Shown in pieces: positions 9,958-21,830 of a stretch of DNA of 60,176 nucleotides (its first letter is position 1; each line of letters begins with the position of its first letter). A program made the translations under genes and the position numbers. The stretch spans positions 1 through 60,176 of the forward strand of contig QIAU01000141.1 in assembly GCA_003225055.1 (NCBI GenBank), in the 5' to 3' direction. The notes under the pieces are model-generated. The model saw only the letters and a program-made list of their open reading frames with translations. It had not been told where the DNA came from and did no database searches. The DNA is from Acidobacteriota bacterium. Lineage in GTDB: Bacteria > Acidobacteriota > Terriglobia > Terriglobales > Acidobacteriaceae.

Positions 9958-10304
9958 TCCGAAACTACTCGGGGGTTCAGAATCGTCTCGTAGTGCCTCG
10001 ATCGTTCATCGAACCGCGAGAGCAGTTTACGCGCATATGGTGGAACGACGGCCACCTCGCAGTCCTCTCCGCCCAACGCGCGCCGTGTCCATCGAGTCGA
10101 AAAAGCTTGCAGTTAGGAATTCGACTTCCGTCCCCCATCTTTACGCAGCAAGAACGCGCCGTGATAGCCCTTGATCCGGCGAATTCCAGGCAGGATTTCC
10201 GAGAGTAGGAGCTTTTCGTACCCGTCCGCGTTGGCGGGAGTTGTCCAGCCATGCCAGAGCCGTGCAATCACCTGGTCGTCTCCTTCTCTTTTCAGGATCG
10301 TCAT
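9958..10304 (-). pseudogene. Decayed antibiotic-biosynthesis-monooxygenase-like (ABM) gene
   Basis: From ATG 10304 the minus strand reads IARLWHGWTTPANADGYEKL and LPGIRRIKGYHGAFLLRKDG, the start of a dimeric alpha-beta barrel ABM-like protein. The frame then shifts: the expected continuation EVEFLTASFFDSMDTAR is in another frame, and ALGGEDCEVAVVPPYARKLL with SRFDERSRHYETIL is in a third. At least two indels within about 330 bp show the gene is broken, yet the residues remain family-like, so decay looks recent. The end point is approximate. Confidence 0.66.
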
Positions 10305-10456
10305 CCCGTCCAGCCCAGCGAGAGATCTGCATTTCGCAGCTTCCAACAAGAACCGCAGATTCCTCGCCAAACTCGGACGCTCGGAATGACAATTCATTCT
10401 TGACGGGGGGTGCCCAGCCTGCAGAGCGTGTTTTTTGGGGAGTGAGACCTCTGCGG

Positions 10457-10636
10457 CTAGCGGGGCTGTTCGGTCTTGTAGTCGCAGGCTTCGCGGCAAG
10501 CCGAGCAGTAGTAAAGGCCATCATGGCAGAGCCGCACGTCGATCTGGCCCTGGCACAAGCAGCAGTATTTCTCGCACTCACAGCGCTGTTCGCTCATCTC
10601 GCACTGGGCGCAGACGAATTTTGTCTTGGTTGCCAT
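10457..10636 (-). CDS. 59-residue Cys-rich, probably zinc-binding protein
   Basis: A short frame from ATG 10636 to TAG 10457 encodes 59 residues starting MATKTKFVCAQCEMSEQ. Cysteines fall at 9, 12, 19, 21, 25, 26, 28, 37, 44, 47 and 51, giving C-x2-C, C-x-C, C-C-x-C and C-x2-C pairs with H38 between. This density is hard to explain by chance and suggests two zinc sites. No signal peptide is present, and the C-terminus is polar (CDYKTEQPR). It stands alone upstream of gcvT on the opposite strand. I do not recognise a named family. Confidence 0.72.
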   Translation of the reverse strand: MATKTKFVCAQCEMSEQRCECEKYCCLCQGQIDVRLCHDGLYYCSACREACDYKTEQPR

Positions 10637-10804
10637 GAGCGAACTCTAGCGCAGGGCGTGGAAAGGCCAAAGTGCCCTTGGTAACCGGGAAACCGAGATT
10701 CCTCGCTGGCCTCGCTGGGGGCATTATTGAAGCCCTTAGCACGTGCGTGTTAGGGTATGAAGTCTCATATCCGGCAGCCCAGCCACTGCCCGTGAGGTTC
10801 GTCC

Positions 10805-11950
10805 GTGTCCGCTGTCGAGGCGACTACTCCGATCGTCCATAAGACTGCGCTCAATCCCGTCCACCGCCAGATGGGTGCGAAAATGGTCGAGTTCAACGGC
10901 TGGGACATGCCGGTTGAGTACCCCTCCAGCGGCGGCATCATTGCCGAGCACAATGCCGTGCGCAATGGCGTCGGCATCTTCGACGTCAGCCATATGGGCG
11001 ACATCCGCCTGCACGGTCCCGAAGCCCTGTTTGCCGTCCAGCACATCACCATGAATGACGCGTCCAAGCTGTCCATCGGGCAGGCCCAGTACTCGGCCAT
11101 GCTGTATCCGCAAGGCACCTTCGTGGACGATGTCATCGTGCATCGGCTCGCAGAGACCGATTACTTGCTGGTGATCAACGCCGGCACGCGCGAAAAGGAT
11201 TTCCATTGGGTTCGCGACAACACGCACGAGTTCGATTGCTACGTCGAGAACCTAAGCGACGACTTCACTCAGATTGCCATTCAAGGTCCGAAAGGAGTGA
11301 ACCTGCTCCAGAAGCTGACCGACACGGATCTGAGTGCGATCAAGTTTTATTGGCTCACGCGGGGAACTGTATGTGGCCTGCCCAACACGCTGATCGCCCG
11401 CACCGGCTACACCGGCGAGGACGGGTTCGAAATCTATGTGCCCGGGGATGAGCCAACCAGCGCGATGGCCTGGACGAGAGTTCTGGAAGCGGGCAAGGAG
11501 TTCGGCGTGGTGGCTTGCGGCCTGGGGGCGCGCAATACCTTGCGGCTCGAGTCCAAGCTGGCGCTCTATGAGCACGAAATTTCCGACCGCATCAACGTCT
11601 GGGAAGCGGGCCTCGACCGCTTCTGCAAGATGGAGAAGCTCAATTTTATGGGACGCGGCGCATTAGAAGAGGCCAAGGCAGAGGGCCTGAAGCGCACTCT
11701 GGTTGGCCTGGAAATGGTGGAGCGTGGAATTGCCCGCGACCGATACCGGGTCCTCGACGATTCCGGCCGGGAGATCGGTTACGTGACCAGCGGTTCTTAT
11801 GCGCCGTTCCTGAAGAAGAACATTGCGCTTGCCTATGTGCCGCCGGAGTTTTCAAAAGTCGGTGGCACGGTCAAGGTCGAGATTCGCGGGCAGGGCGTGA
11901 AGGCGCAGGTAGTGCCCACGCCGTTCTACAAGCGGCCCAAAAAATTTTAG
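10805..11950 (+). CDS. gcvT: Glycine cleavage system T protein (aminomethyltransferase)
   Basis: A 381-residue enzyme that moves the methylene group of the aminomethyl-lipoyl H protein to tetrahydrofolate, releasing ammonia. The family start is clear: HRQMGAKMVEFNGWDMPVEY, then GIFDVSHMGDIRLHG. ARTGYTGEDGFEIYVPGDE is in the middle and GYVTSGSYAPFLKKNIALAY near the end. The GTG start at 10805 is preceded by GAGG at 7-nt spacing. It opens the cluster gcvT-gcvH-gcvPA-gcvPB. No glycine riboswitch could be seen in the 165 bp upstream. Confidence 0.96.
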   Translation: MSAVEATTPIVHKTALNPVHRQMGAKMVEFNGWDMPVEYPSSGGIIAEHNAVRNGVGIFDVSHMGDIRLHGPEALFAVQHITMNDASKLSIGQAQYSAMLYPQGTFVDDVIVHRLAETDYLLVINAGTREKDFHWVRDNTHEFDCYVENLSDDFTQIAIQGPKGVNLLQKLTDTDLSAIKFYWLTRGTVCGLPNTLIARTGYTGEDGFEIYVPGDEPTSAMAWTRVLEAGKEFGVVACGLGARNTLRLESKLALYEHEISDRINVWEAGLDRFCKMEKLNFMGRGALEEAKAEGLKRTLVGLEMVERGIARDRYRVLDDSGREIGYVTSGSYAPFLKKNIALAYVPPEFSKVGGTVKVEIRGQGVKAQVVPTPFYKRPKKF

Positions 11951-12018
11951 CCGTGACCCGAGACAGAGCTTTTTGCAGTCGTTTGCTAAAAGCTCAATGC
12001 TAGGAGCTGACAGCTACC

Positions 12019-12408
12019 ATGGCCTATCCATCCGATTTCAAATACACCAAGGAACACGAGTGGATCAAAGCCGACGGCAAAACCGGCACGGTGGGAATCA
12101 CCAACTACGCCCAGGAATCGCTCGGCGACATCGTTTTTGTCGAGTTGCCCAAGGTGGGCACAGAGATCACTGCGGGAAAGGCCTTCGGTAGTGTAGAGTC
12201 CGTGAAGGCTGTGTCTGATCTGTACGCACCGGCCTCAGGGACGGTGACCGAGGTCAACACCGAGTTGGCCACCGCGCCTGAAAGGATTAATAAAGATGCT
12301 CACGCCGCCTGGATGCTGAAAATCCGACTGAAAAATCCGGCAGAGCTCAATGGGCTGCTCTCTGCGCCTGACTATGAGAAGTTTGTCGCGGAGGAAGCGG
12401 GACACTGA
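12019..12408 (+). CDS. gcvH: Glycine cleavage system H protein (lipoyl carrier)
   Basis: A 129-residue shuttle protein that carries the aminomethyl group from the P protein to the T protein. The lipoyl-attachment site is GSVESVKAVSDLYAP, with the modified lysine at residue 63. The N-terminal KYTKEHEWIK and the SLGDIVFVELPKVG segment are typical. AGGAG lies about 10 nt before the ATG. It sits 68 nt after gcvT and 65 nt before gcvPA, and a short repeat-like AT-richer sequence fills the second gap. Confidence 0.97.
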   Translation: MAYPSDFKYTKEHEWIKADGKTGTVGITNYAQESLGDIVFVELPKVGTEITAGKAFGSVESVKAVSDLYAPASGTVTEVNTELATAPERINKDAHAAWMLKIRLKNPAELNGLLSAPDYEKFVAEEAGH

Positions 12409-12473
12409 ACGAAATTGTCGATTGCCGATTGGAAATCAGATTCATTCGCTTCGTCATCTAATTAAGGTCTCCT

Positions 12474-13844
12474 ATGCGCTATCTACCCAAATCTCCCACC
12501 GACCGCGAAGCCATGTTGAAGGCGATTGGCGCGCGCTCGATCCATGAGCTGTTCGAACCGATTCCGGCCCAATACCGCCTGAAACGCGATCTCAATGTGC
12601 CCCGGCAGATGGCGGAATCGGAAATTATGGATTGGTTCGACCAATGTTCGCGCGAAAACGGCGACGAGTACTCCATCTTTCTCGGCGCCGGCGCCTACTA
12701 CCATTACCGGCCGGTGATCATCGACTCGCTGATCTCCCGTGGCGAGTTCCTGACCGCCTACACGCCTTACCAACCGGAGGTTTCGCAAGGCACGCTGCAG
12801 TCCATCTTTGAATTTCAGACGATGATTTCGGAACTGACCGGCATGGAGGTGGCGAACGCCTCCATGTACGACGGTTCGACGGCCTCCACCGAGGCGGTGC
12901 TGATGGCCACCCGGCTCACCGGCCGGCGCTCGGTCACCGTTGCGCGCAGCCTTCATCCCGAATACCGCGAGGTGCTCGCTACCTATGCCTGGCATCAGGG
13001 CATTCGGCTGAGCACCGCCTCCTTCGGTGAAAACGGCAGAATCAATCTCAAAGAATTCGATAAGTCCCTCACCCCGGACACCGCCTGCATCCTGATTCAA
13101 TCCCCGAATTTCCTCGGGACGATTGAAGACGTAGCTGCAGTCGCTGACATTGCCCATAAGCATGGCGCCTTGCTGGTGGTGGCGATTGCCGAAGCCGTTT
13201 CGTTAGGAATCGTCGAACCTCCCAGACAGGCGGACATCATCGCCATGGAAGCGCAGTCATTCGGCGTTCCCCTTGGGTTTGGTGGTCCCTACTGCGGCGT
13301 GATTGCCACTCGCGAGCAATACGTCCGACAAATGCCGGGCCGCCTGGTTGGCCAGACAACCGACAGAAAAGGCAAGCGCGGTTTCGTGCTCACTCTGGCT
13401 ACGCGCGAGCAGCATATCCGTCGCGAAAAGGCTACATCGAATATCTGTACCAATCAGGCCCTGGTGGCCTTGATGGCTAACATCTTTATGACCGTGTACG
13501 GCAAGGTCGGTCTGAAGGAACTGGCCAAGCAGAATCTGGCCAAAACCGCTTATGCTGCGAGCAAGTTCGGGAAACACGCCAGGATGCTCTTCGCCAGCGC
13601 TCCGCGATTCAATGAGTTCGTGGTCGAGACCAAGGAAGATCCCTATGCGATCAACCATCGTTTGCTCGGACACAAGATCGTGGGAGGCTTCCCTTTGAAG
13701 AAGTTCCTTCCGGAGTTGGGCAATGCGGCCCTATGGTGCTGCACCGAGATGACCAGCCGCACCGCAATTGACACCGCTGCCGGCGTGCTCCGAGAAAGCG
13801 AAGCCACTGAACCGGCACGAGAGACTGCGGAGGTGGCGCGATGA
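12474..13844 (+). CDS. gcvPA: Glycine dehydrogenase (decarboxylating) subunit 1, P protein alpha
   Basis: A 456-residue chain forming the N-terminal half of the two-subunit P protein, which decarboxylates glycine with PLP and loads the aminomethyl group on GcvH. Landmarks are [20 protein letters not shown] at the start, [40 protein letters not shown], and the [20 protein letters not shown] segment. The split form, unlike the single-chain P protein of E. coli, is common in thermophiles, Firmicutes and Acidobacteriota. Its stop overlaps the start of gcvPB by 4 nt, implying coupled translation in an equal ratio. Confidence 0.96.
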   Translation: MRYLPKSPTDREAMLKAIGARSIHELFEPIPAQYRLKRDLNVPRQMAESEIMDWFDQCSRENGDEYSIFLGAGAYYHYRPVIIDSLISRGEFLTAYTPYQPEVSQGTLQSIFEFQTMISELTGMEVANASMYDGSTASTEAVLMATRLTGRRSVTVARSLHPEYREVLATYAWHQGIRLSTASFGENGRINLKEFDKSLTPDTACILIQSPNFLGTIEDVAAVADIAHKHGALLVVAIAEAVSLGIVEPPRQADIIAMEAQSFGVPLGFGGPYCGVIATREQYVRQMPGRLVGQTTDRKGKRGFVLTLATREQHIRREKATSNICTNQALVALMANIFMTVYGKVGLKELAKQNLAKTAYAASKFGKHARMLFASAPRFNEFVVETKEDPYAINHRLLGHKIVGGFPLKKFLPELGNAALWCCTEMTSRTAIDTAAGVLRESEATEPARETAEVAR

Positions 13845-15334
13845 CACGCATGACCCGCAAGGCCACGCGCCACACCAGCCAGAATGAAGGCTTGATTTTT
13901 GAGAAGTCGTCCCCCGGCAAAGCCGCTTTCAAGTTGCCGCCGCTCGATGTGCCTGAGGTGGACGCCGCTCAACTTCTTGGCTCATCCGAGCGCAAGGACC
14001 TGGGCAATATGCCGGAGGTGAGCGAGATCGAGATCATCCGCCACTTCACGCGGCTCTCGACCTGGAACTATGCCATCGATCTGGGCATGTACCCGCTCGG
14101 CTCCTGCACGATGAAGTACAACCCGCGTGTCAACGAGGTGGTCACGCGGCTGCCGGGACTGGCAAACGGACACCCTTATCAGCCGGAGAAAATTTCCCAG
14201 GGCGCCCTGCGCATTATCAAGACCTTGAGCGAGTGCCTGACCGAAATCACCGGTATGGAGGCCATCACTCTGCAGCCCGCGGCGGGAGCTCACGGTGAGT
14301 TGACCGGGTTGCTGCTGGTGCGCGGCTATCTCGAGTCAAAAGGAAATCCGCGCAAGAAGATTCTGATTCCCGACTCGGCGCACGGGACAAATCCTGCTAC
14401 TGCCGCCACGGTGGGCTATGCCGTCGAGAACCTGAAATCGAACGCCCAAGGCATGGTGGACGTGCCTTCGCTGGTGGCGCAGATGAATGAGGATGTTGCC
14501 GCGCTCATGCTCACCAATCCCAACACCCTGGGAGTTTTCGAGCAGGAGATCCACAAGATCGCGGAAATCATGCATGCCAAGGGCGGCCTGCTTTACATGG
14601 ATGGCGCCAACATGAATGCTTTGGTCGGCAAGGCTCGGCCCGGTGATTTCGGCGTGGATGTCATGCACTTGAACCTGCACAAGACCTTCTCCACGCCCCA
14701 CGGTGGCGGAGGGCCTGGTTCAGGTCCGGTTGCGGTGAAGCAATTCCTCGAGCCTTTTCTGCCCAAGCCGGTGATCGTAACCAAGGCGGATGGAACCCTT
14801 GGCTTTGACTACAACCGTCCGCAGTCCGTCGGCCGCGTGCGCGCCTTCTACGGCAACTTCGGAATGTTTACGCGCGCTCTCGCCTACATCCTGGCCAATG
14901 GCCCTGACGGCCTGCGCCAGACCACCGAAGATGCCGTGCTTAATGCCAACTACATTCGCAAGGAACTGGAGGACGTCTACGATCTGCCGTACTCCACGCC
15001 CAGCATGCACGAGGTGGTATTCAGCGACAAGTTGCAGGCGAAACAAGGAGTGAAGACGGGCGATATTGCCAAGCGCCTGATCGATTACGGCTTCCATCCG
15101 TACACGGTGTCGTTCCCCTTAATCGTGCACGGCGCGCTGATGATCGAACCGACGGAGAGCGAATCGAAGCAAGAACTCGACTTGTTTATCGAGGCCATGC
15201 GCTCGATTGCCCAAGAAGTGCAGGAAGAGCCGCAAATGGTGCTGGAGGCTCCGCACCATACGCGCGTCTCACGACTAGACGAAGTGGCAGCCGCCCGCAA
15301 CCCGGTGCTGCGCTGGAAACCGGCAGCGCAGTAA
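13841..15334 (+). CDS. gcvPB: Glycine dehydrogenase (decarboxylating) subunit 2, P protein beta
   Basis: A 497-residue PLP-binding half of the split P protein. The cofactor lysine lies in [57 protein letters not shown] and [20 protein letters not shown] are strong family motifs. The ATG at 13841 overlaps the gcvPA stop. A second in-frame ATG three codons later (MTRMTRK) is an alternative. The gene closes the glycine cleavage cluster; the lipoamide dehydrogenase L protein is not in the window. Confidence 0.96.
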   Translation: MTRMTRKATRHTSQNEGLIFEKSSPGKAAFKLPPLDVPEVDAAQLLGSSERKDLGNMPEVSEIEIIRHFTRLSTWNYAIDLGMYPLGSCTMKYNPRVNEVVTRLPGLANGHPYQPEKISQGALRIIKTLSECLTEITGMEAITLQPAAGAHGELTGLLLVRGYLESKGNPRKKILIPDSAHGTNPATAATVGYAVENLKSNAQGMVDVPSLVAQMNEDVAALMLTNPNTLGVFEQEIHKIAEIMHAKGGLLYMDGANMNALVGKARPGDFGVDVMHLNLHKTFSTPHGGGGPGSGPVAVKQFLEPFLPKPVIVTKADGTLGFDYNRPQSVGRVRAFYGNFGMFTRALAYILANGPDGLRQTTEDAVLNANYIRKELEDVYDLPYSTPSMHEVVFSDKLQAKQGVKTGDIAKRLIDYGFHPYTVSFPLIVHGALMIEPTESESKQELDLFIEAMRSIAQEVQEEPQMVLEAPHHTRVSRLDEVAAARNPVLRWKPAAQ

Positions 15335-15336
15335 GA

Positions 15337-15413
15337 AATTGTCAATTTCCGATTGCCAGTTGTCGATTGGAAAGTGCTCGCAATCGGGCTTTGGAAATTG
15401 GCAATGGGAAACG
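15337..15413. repeat. AT-richer intergenic repeat words after gcvPB
   Basis: The sequence contains repeated words such as ATTGTCAATTTCCGATTGCC, GTCGATTGGAAA and AAATTGGCAATGGGAAA. The same words appear before gcvPA at 12413-12435. They form a quasi-periodic block of GATTGCC/AATTGGC units between genes, clearly different in composition from the surrounding coding DNA. Confidence 0.55.
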
Positions 15414-15416
15414 GTC

Positions 15417-15581
15417 TTAGCTCTTTTTCGATGTAACCGCAAAGAACGCTGCCGCTTCCTGCTCCACGTTTTTGCTCCCGCAGTGCGGGCACTTGATTTG
15501 CTGGCGATCGTGTTCGCTTAGGGTGAGAACCGTTTCGAAGGTCTTGTGGCAATCGCTGCACGTGTAGTCGTAGACGGGCAT
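15417..15581 (-). CDS. FmdB-type zinc-ribbon protein, 54 aa
   Basis: The protein starts at ATG 15581, preceded by GGGAGG at 5-nt spacing, and reads MPVYDYTCSDCHKTFETVLT. C8-x2-C11 and C31-x2-C34 form the zinc ribbon of the FmdB/putative regulatory protein family. The C-terminus, after CPHCGSKNVEQEAAAFFAV, is short and basic. Family members are small cytoplasmic proteins first noted near formamidase genes; no firm biochemical role is known. It stands alone on the minus strand between two repeat blocks. Confidence 0.88.
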   Translation of the reverse strand: MPVYDYTCSDCHKTFETVLTLSEHDRQQIKCPHCGSKNVEQEAAAFFAVTSKKS

Positions 15582-15652
15582 GGGCACCTCCCGCTCAACG
15601 AGCCTGGTGTTGTCCTCGAGGAAATTGTAGCGCTTTCCCCGGTGCAAAAGTT

Positions 15653-15718
15653 GCTGATTTCTGATTGTTGATTGCTGACGGGAAATATTCCCAGCTCAGC
15701 TTTCAATCAGAAATCAGC
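15653..15718. repeat. Long inverted repeat (15-bp arms), possible transcription terminator
   Basis: Arms GCTGATTTCTGATTG (15653-15667) and CAATCAGAAATCAGC (15704-15718) are exact reverse complements with a 36-bp spacer. The spacer holds a smaller hairpin, GGGAA-ATA-TTCCC. The element starts about 12 nt beyond the stop of the DUF2911 gene on the minus strand, so it could fold in that transcript's 3' end. The arms are built from the same TGATTGC/TGATTTC words seen in other gaps of the window. Confidence 0.75.
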
Positions 15719-15730
15719 AATCAGCAATTT

Positions 15731-16267
15731 TCACTTCTTCTCTGCGAACTCGACGGTCGATCGCGTGTTCTCCCAATCAAGCCGCAGGTTGCACGCATCG
15801 CCCATCTGGTCGAAACCGATGGTGAAGTTCTCAACCGGGACTGGGGTCTTTGAAACCTGCATGTCCACGCGCGCCAATTCATCGGCCTCGTATTTGTAGG
15901 GAATACCCCATTCGCCGGTCTTCTTGTTGATGATCAGAGTCCACTTGTCCGGGTTAGGAATCGTGAAAAGGGTGTAACTCCCGGCCGGAACTTCCTTGCC
16001 GCTGACCGTCAGGTCGGCATCCGTGACGAAACTCGTGGCCTCGTTGGCGCCGGTGCGCCACACTTTGCCGTAAGGTTCAAGGCCTCCAAAGATCTTGCGG
16101 CCCCTCATGCGGGGGCTGGAATAGTCCACCTTGATGGTTTTCCCGTCCGGAAACTTGCATTCCGCATTAGCCGGTGGGCTGGGACGTTGGCTTTTGTCCT
16201 GCTGCGCCGCAGCGAGAAGAGCGAGGCTCAGAAGGAAAACTGCGACAATCGCGATATTCTTCTTCAT
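15731..16267 (-). CDS. Secreted DUF2911 protein
   Basis: Started at ATG 16267 after a GGAGCAACC ribosome site, the product is 178 residues. Residues 1-21 (MKKNIAIVAVFLLSLALLAA) form a signal peptide. The mature part shows DUF2911 landmarks: VDYSSPRMRGRKIFGGLEPY, GKVWRTGANEATSFVTDADL, AGSYTLFTIPNPDKWTLIIN and the final DWENTRSTVEF. Proteins of this family are exported beta-sandwiches of unknown function, common in Acidobacteriota and Bacteroidota. A longer frame from 16327 is less likely because it would bury the signal peptide. Confidence 0.88.
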   Translation of the reverse strand: MKKNIAIVAVFLLSLALLAAAQQDKSQRPSPPANAECKFPDGKTIKVDYSSPRMRGRKIFGGLEPYGKVWRTGANEATSFVTDADLTVSGKEVPAGSYTLFTIPNPDKWTLIINKKTGEWGIPYKYEADELARVDMQVSKTPVPVENFTIGFDQMGDACNLRLDWENTRSTVEFAEKK

Positions 16268-16365
16268 GGTTGCTCCTGGAAAAAGGCACTTAGATTGAGT
16301 CCTTAGCACCCAGCCCGCAACGGCCACCGGAACTCCCGCAAACAGAACGCCAGCCCGGCTCAGGG

Positions 16366-16394
16366 GCCAAATGCTAATTGCTAAATGCTAAGTG
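16366..16394. repeat. Short TGCTAA-type tandem repeat
   Basis: Four units of the form AAATGCTA, ATTGCTA, AATGCTA and AGTG follow one another between the acyl-CoA dehydrogenase and DUF2911 genes. Similar words (TTTGCTAAAAGCTCAATGCTA) occur before gcvH at 11979-12002. They look like the 7-8-bp intergenic repeats seen in Acidobacteriota. Confidence 0.5.
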
Positions 16395-16432
16395 TTTTTG
16401 ACGTAAAAACAAACCGAGAGATAGCAAGGTTC

Positions 16433-18232
16433 TTATGCCAGCACGTATTTGCCGGCTTCGATCATTTTCTGCGCGATCTTCTGCCCTGCTGCGATGGTGT
16501 TGAACGGCTCGTGCTTAGCCAGGCGACGCAGAATCGCCATTTGCGTGCGCAGCAGGTCGCCGTCGGCGACGGCCGCGATGACCTTTCTGGCCGCCGCCTC
16601 GATCTTCTCCATCGCCTGTGAAAGATACACCTGGGTCATGGCAATCGGAAGCTGGGAGGCACCTTCGCCGTTGGTCTCAATCAGTTTCTGAGTCCGCAGG
16701 ACCCCGGTTTCGATCGCATAGGTTTCAATCACCATGTCGGCGATGGCGCCCATCACCTCCTGCTGGTCCTGAATCGCCTGCATGTATTTCTGCGTAGCCG
16801 CACCGGCCGCGAACAGGCCGAGTTTCTTGGCGTTGGCCACCAGCTTGCGCTCGTCCGCCAGTGGACCTTCCCTTTCCTCGCCCATGCCGGGACCGGCGAG
16901 CACTTCGTCCATCAGCTTCTTGACAGCCGGTAGGAGCGGCAGCTGTCCGCTCATTGCGCGCTTTAGCAGAAAGCCAGTGATGATGAGCCGATTGATCTCG
17001 TTGGTACCCTCGAAAATACGATTGATGCGGGCGTCACGATAGGCGCGCTCGGCCGGGTACTCCTCGACGAAGCCGTAGCCGCCATAAATCTGCACCGTCT
17101 CGTCGACCACGTAGTCGATCATCTCCGAGCCCCACACCTTAATGATCGAGCACTCGACCGCGTATTCCTCGATCGCCTTGCGTATCTGCTGCATGGCGTC
17201 GGCCGCCGATTTATCCACTTCAGACAGAGCTACATCCATCATTCCGACTGTACGATAAACTAGAGACTCACCGGTGTAGATCTCCACCGCCATGTTGGCG
17301 ATCTTCTCGCGCACCAATCCGAAGTCGGCGATGACTTTGCCAAAAGCCTTGCGCTGCTTGGCATAGGCGATGGCGTTTTCCATTGAGACGCGAGCTCCGC
17401 CCACACACATGGCACCGAGTTTGAAGCGCCCCACGTTGAGAATATTGAAGGCGATCACGTGTCCCTTACCGGCTTCGCCCAGCAGGTTCTCTACCGGTAC
17501 CTGGCAGTCATTGAGAATGATGGGACAGGTGGAAGATCCACGGATGCCCATCTTGTGCTCTTCAGCGCCGACAGAAAATCCGGGGAAGCTCTTTTCAACC
17601 AGAAACGCCGTGAACTTCTCGCCATTGATTTTGGCGAACACGGTGAACAGGTCCGCGAACCCGGCGTTGGTGATCCACATCTTTTCCCCGTTCAAGATGT
17701 AGTGCTTGCCGTCCTTCGAAAGCTCGGCGCGAGCCCGGCAGTTGAGCGCGTCCGATCCGGAAGACGCCTCGGAAAGAGCATAGGCTCCGACGATCTCGCC
17801 CGTTGCCAACCGGGGCAGGTACTTCTTCTTCTGTTCTTCCGTGCCGAAATAAACGATAGGCAGCGTGCCGATGCCAGTATGGCCGCCCCAGGTGGTGGCA
17901 AATCCCGCATACTTGGCCACGTGGTCCGCAATGATGGCCGAGGTGACCTTGTCCATTTCCACTCCGCCGTAGGCTTCCGGGATGTCGACCGAACTGAGGC
18001 CGAGCTCTCCTGCTTTCTTCAGCAGGTCACGGGTGATGGAAAAATCCTTGTGCTCGATTTTTTCAGCGTTCGGAATGATTTCGTTCACCGCAAAATCTTC
18101 CGCGGTCTGGGCTATGAGCTGGTGCTGTTCGGAAAAGTCCTCCGGCGTGAAAATCTCGCTGGGCTTGCGTTCCTCCAAGAGAAAGCTGCCGCCCAAAACC
18201 TTGCTCCTGGGAATTGCCGAAGTAGTCGCCAT
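16433..18232 (-). CDS. Acyl-CoA dehydrogenase
   Basis: A 599-residue flavoenzyme of fatty-acid beta oxidation. The FAD/substrate motifs are present: GAYALSEASSGSDALNCRAR, NGEKMWITNAGFADLFTVFA, the AFGKVIADFGLVREKIANMA helix, and QIYGGYGFVEEYPAERAYRD with ARINRIFEGTNEINRLII. The catalytic glutamate is probably the E of FEGTNEINR. About 170 residues follow the usual 380-residue core, as in long-chain members related to ACADVL/ACAD9. AGGGGG lies about 8 nt before the ATG. It is transcribed alone, divergent from secA. Confidence 0.94.
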   Translation of the reverse strand: MATTSAIPRSKVLGGSFLLEERKPSEIFTPEDFSEQHQLIAQTAEDFAVNEIIPNAEKIEHKDFSITRDLLKKAGELGLSSVDIPEAYGGVEMDKVTSAIIADHVAKYAGFATTWGGHTGIGTLPIVYFGTEEQKKKYLPRLATGEIVGAYALSEASSGSDALNCRARAELSKDGKHYILNGEKMWITNAGFADLFTVFAKINGEKFTAFLVEKSFPGFSVGAEEHKMGIRGSSTCPIILNDCQVPVENLLGEAGKGHVIAFNILNVGRFKLGAMCVGGARVSMENAIAYAKQRKAFGKVIADFGLVREKIANMAVEIYTGESLVYRTVGMMDVALSEVDKSAADAMQQIRKAIEEYAVECSIIKVWGSEMIDYVVDETVQIYGGYGFVEEYPAERAYRDARINRIFEGTNEINRLIITGFLLKRAMSGQLPLLPAVKKLMDEVLAGPGMGEEREGPLADERKLVANAKKLGLFAAGAATQKYMQAIQDQQEVMGAIADMVIETYAIETGVLRTQKLIETNGEGASQLPIAMTQVYLSQAMEKIEAAARKVIAAVADGDLLRTQMAILRRLAKHEPFNTIAAGQKIAQKMIEAGKYVLA

Positions 18233-18237
18233 GTGAA

Positions 18238-18505
18238 TTGACCCCCTTAGCCCAAAGTAGACACGAACCTTATCCCTTGGCCGTGTGGTTGGCAGATGCT
18301 TAGATAGCGATTTTCAGGTGAGCCACAACAAAGTTTACAGCCCTGGCCGTGATTTGTCAGTGCGGTGTGGAGGCAGGTCTCCGACCCCACCTGCATTCTC
18401 GAGGACTCTTGCCTGTCGGCGACTTACCCCGGTGGTTCGCATCTAAGTATGCTAGGCTTCTAAAGATAAGCTTGGGGTGTCGGCTCCACCTGAAGGATCG
18501 CGGAT
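18238..18505. other. Divergent promoter region between acyl-CoA dehydrogenase and secA
   Basis: About 270 bp separate the two divergent starts. GAAGGATCGCGGAT gives secA a purine-rich ribosome site. I could not pick a clear -35/-10 pair for either gene and see no ORF or hairpin of note. Confidence 0.4.
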
Positions 18506-21481
<2,976 letters not shown>

Positions 21482-21830
21482 GCAGCGTCTCAAGGAGAGT
21501 GGCGCCGGCATCTTGCCGGCCCGATGTGGGGGCGGGATGCCGGCGCGGCTGCCGCCGGGACGAGGGTCTTCCAGCGCAGTTAATTCAGGGTTGTCACCTT
21601 TAGCAAAGCGAAGGATCTTTGCCGCTGCGTGCTCGGTCGCTTCTGGACTCCGGCAAAGCCGGCAACGCGATTGCCTGCTGGTGCTCTCTCCCGGTCATTT
21701 TCTGATAATGCCCGATGTAATTATTTGTAATATCGTGTCACGATATGTTATTGTGAAGCCACAGATGCGGCGCATCTCGAGGGTCGCTGTCGGCATCCAA
21801 ATGAGTAAAGCGGGGTGAACAAAAATAGGA
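21482..21830. other. Intergenic region after secA with GC hairpins
   Basis: Positions 21502-21552 hold two copies of a GCCGGC-type inverted motif (GCCGGCATCTTGCCGGC, then GGGATGCCGGC), which could end secA transcription although no T-run follows. A smaller pair, GGCAAAGCCGGCAAC, lies near 21652. The second half turns AT-rich and carries the palindrome described separately. No gene is supported. Confidence 0.45.
21731..21747. promoter_or_regulatory. Perfect palindrome ATATCGTG-T-CACGATAT, possible operator
   Basis: Two exact 8-bp arms flank a single T in an AT-rich stretch 84 bp before the RsbRD-N-like gene. The size and symmetry fit a homodimeric repressor site. No regulator gene in the window can be tied to it, and no second copy was noticed. 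Confidence 0.45.

Noticed and set aside
10637-10804. Glycine riboswitch before gcvT
   Set aside because: No paired aptamer core with the expected GGAGAG-like and CCGAAGG-like elements could be seen.
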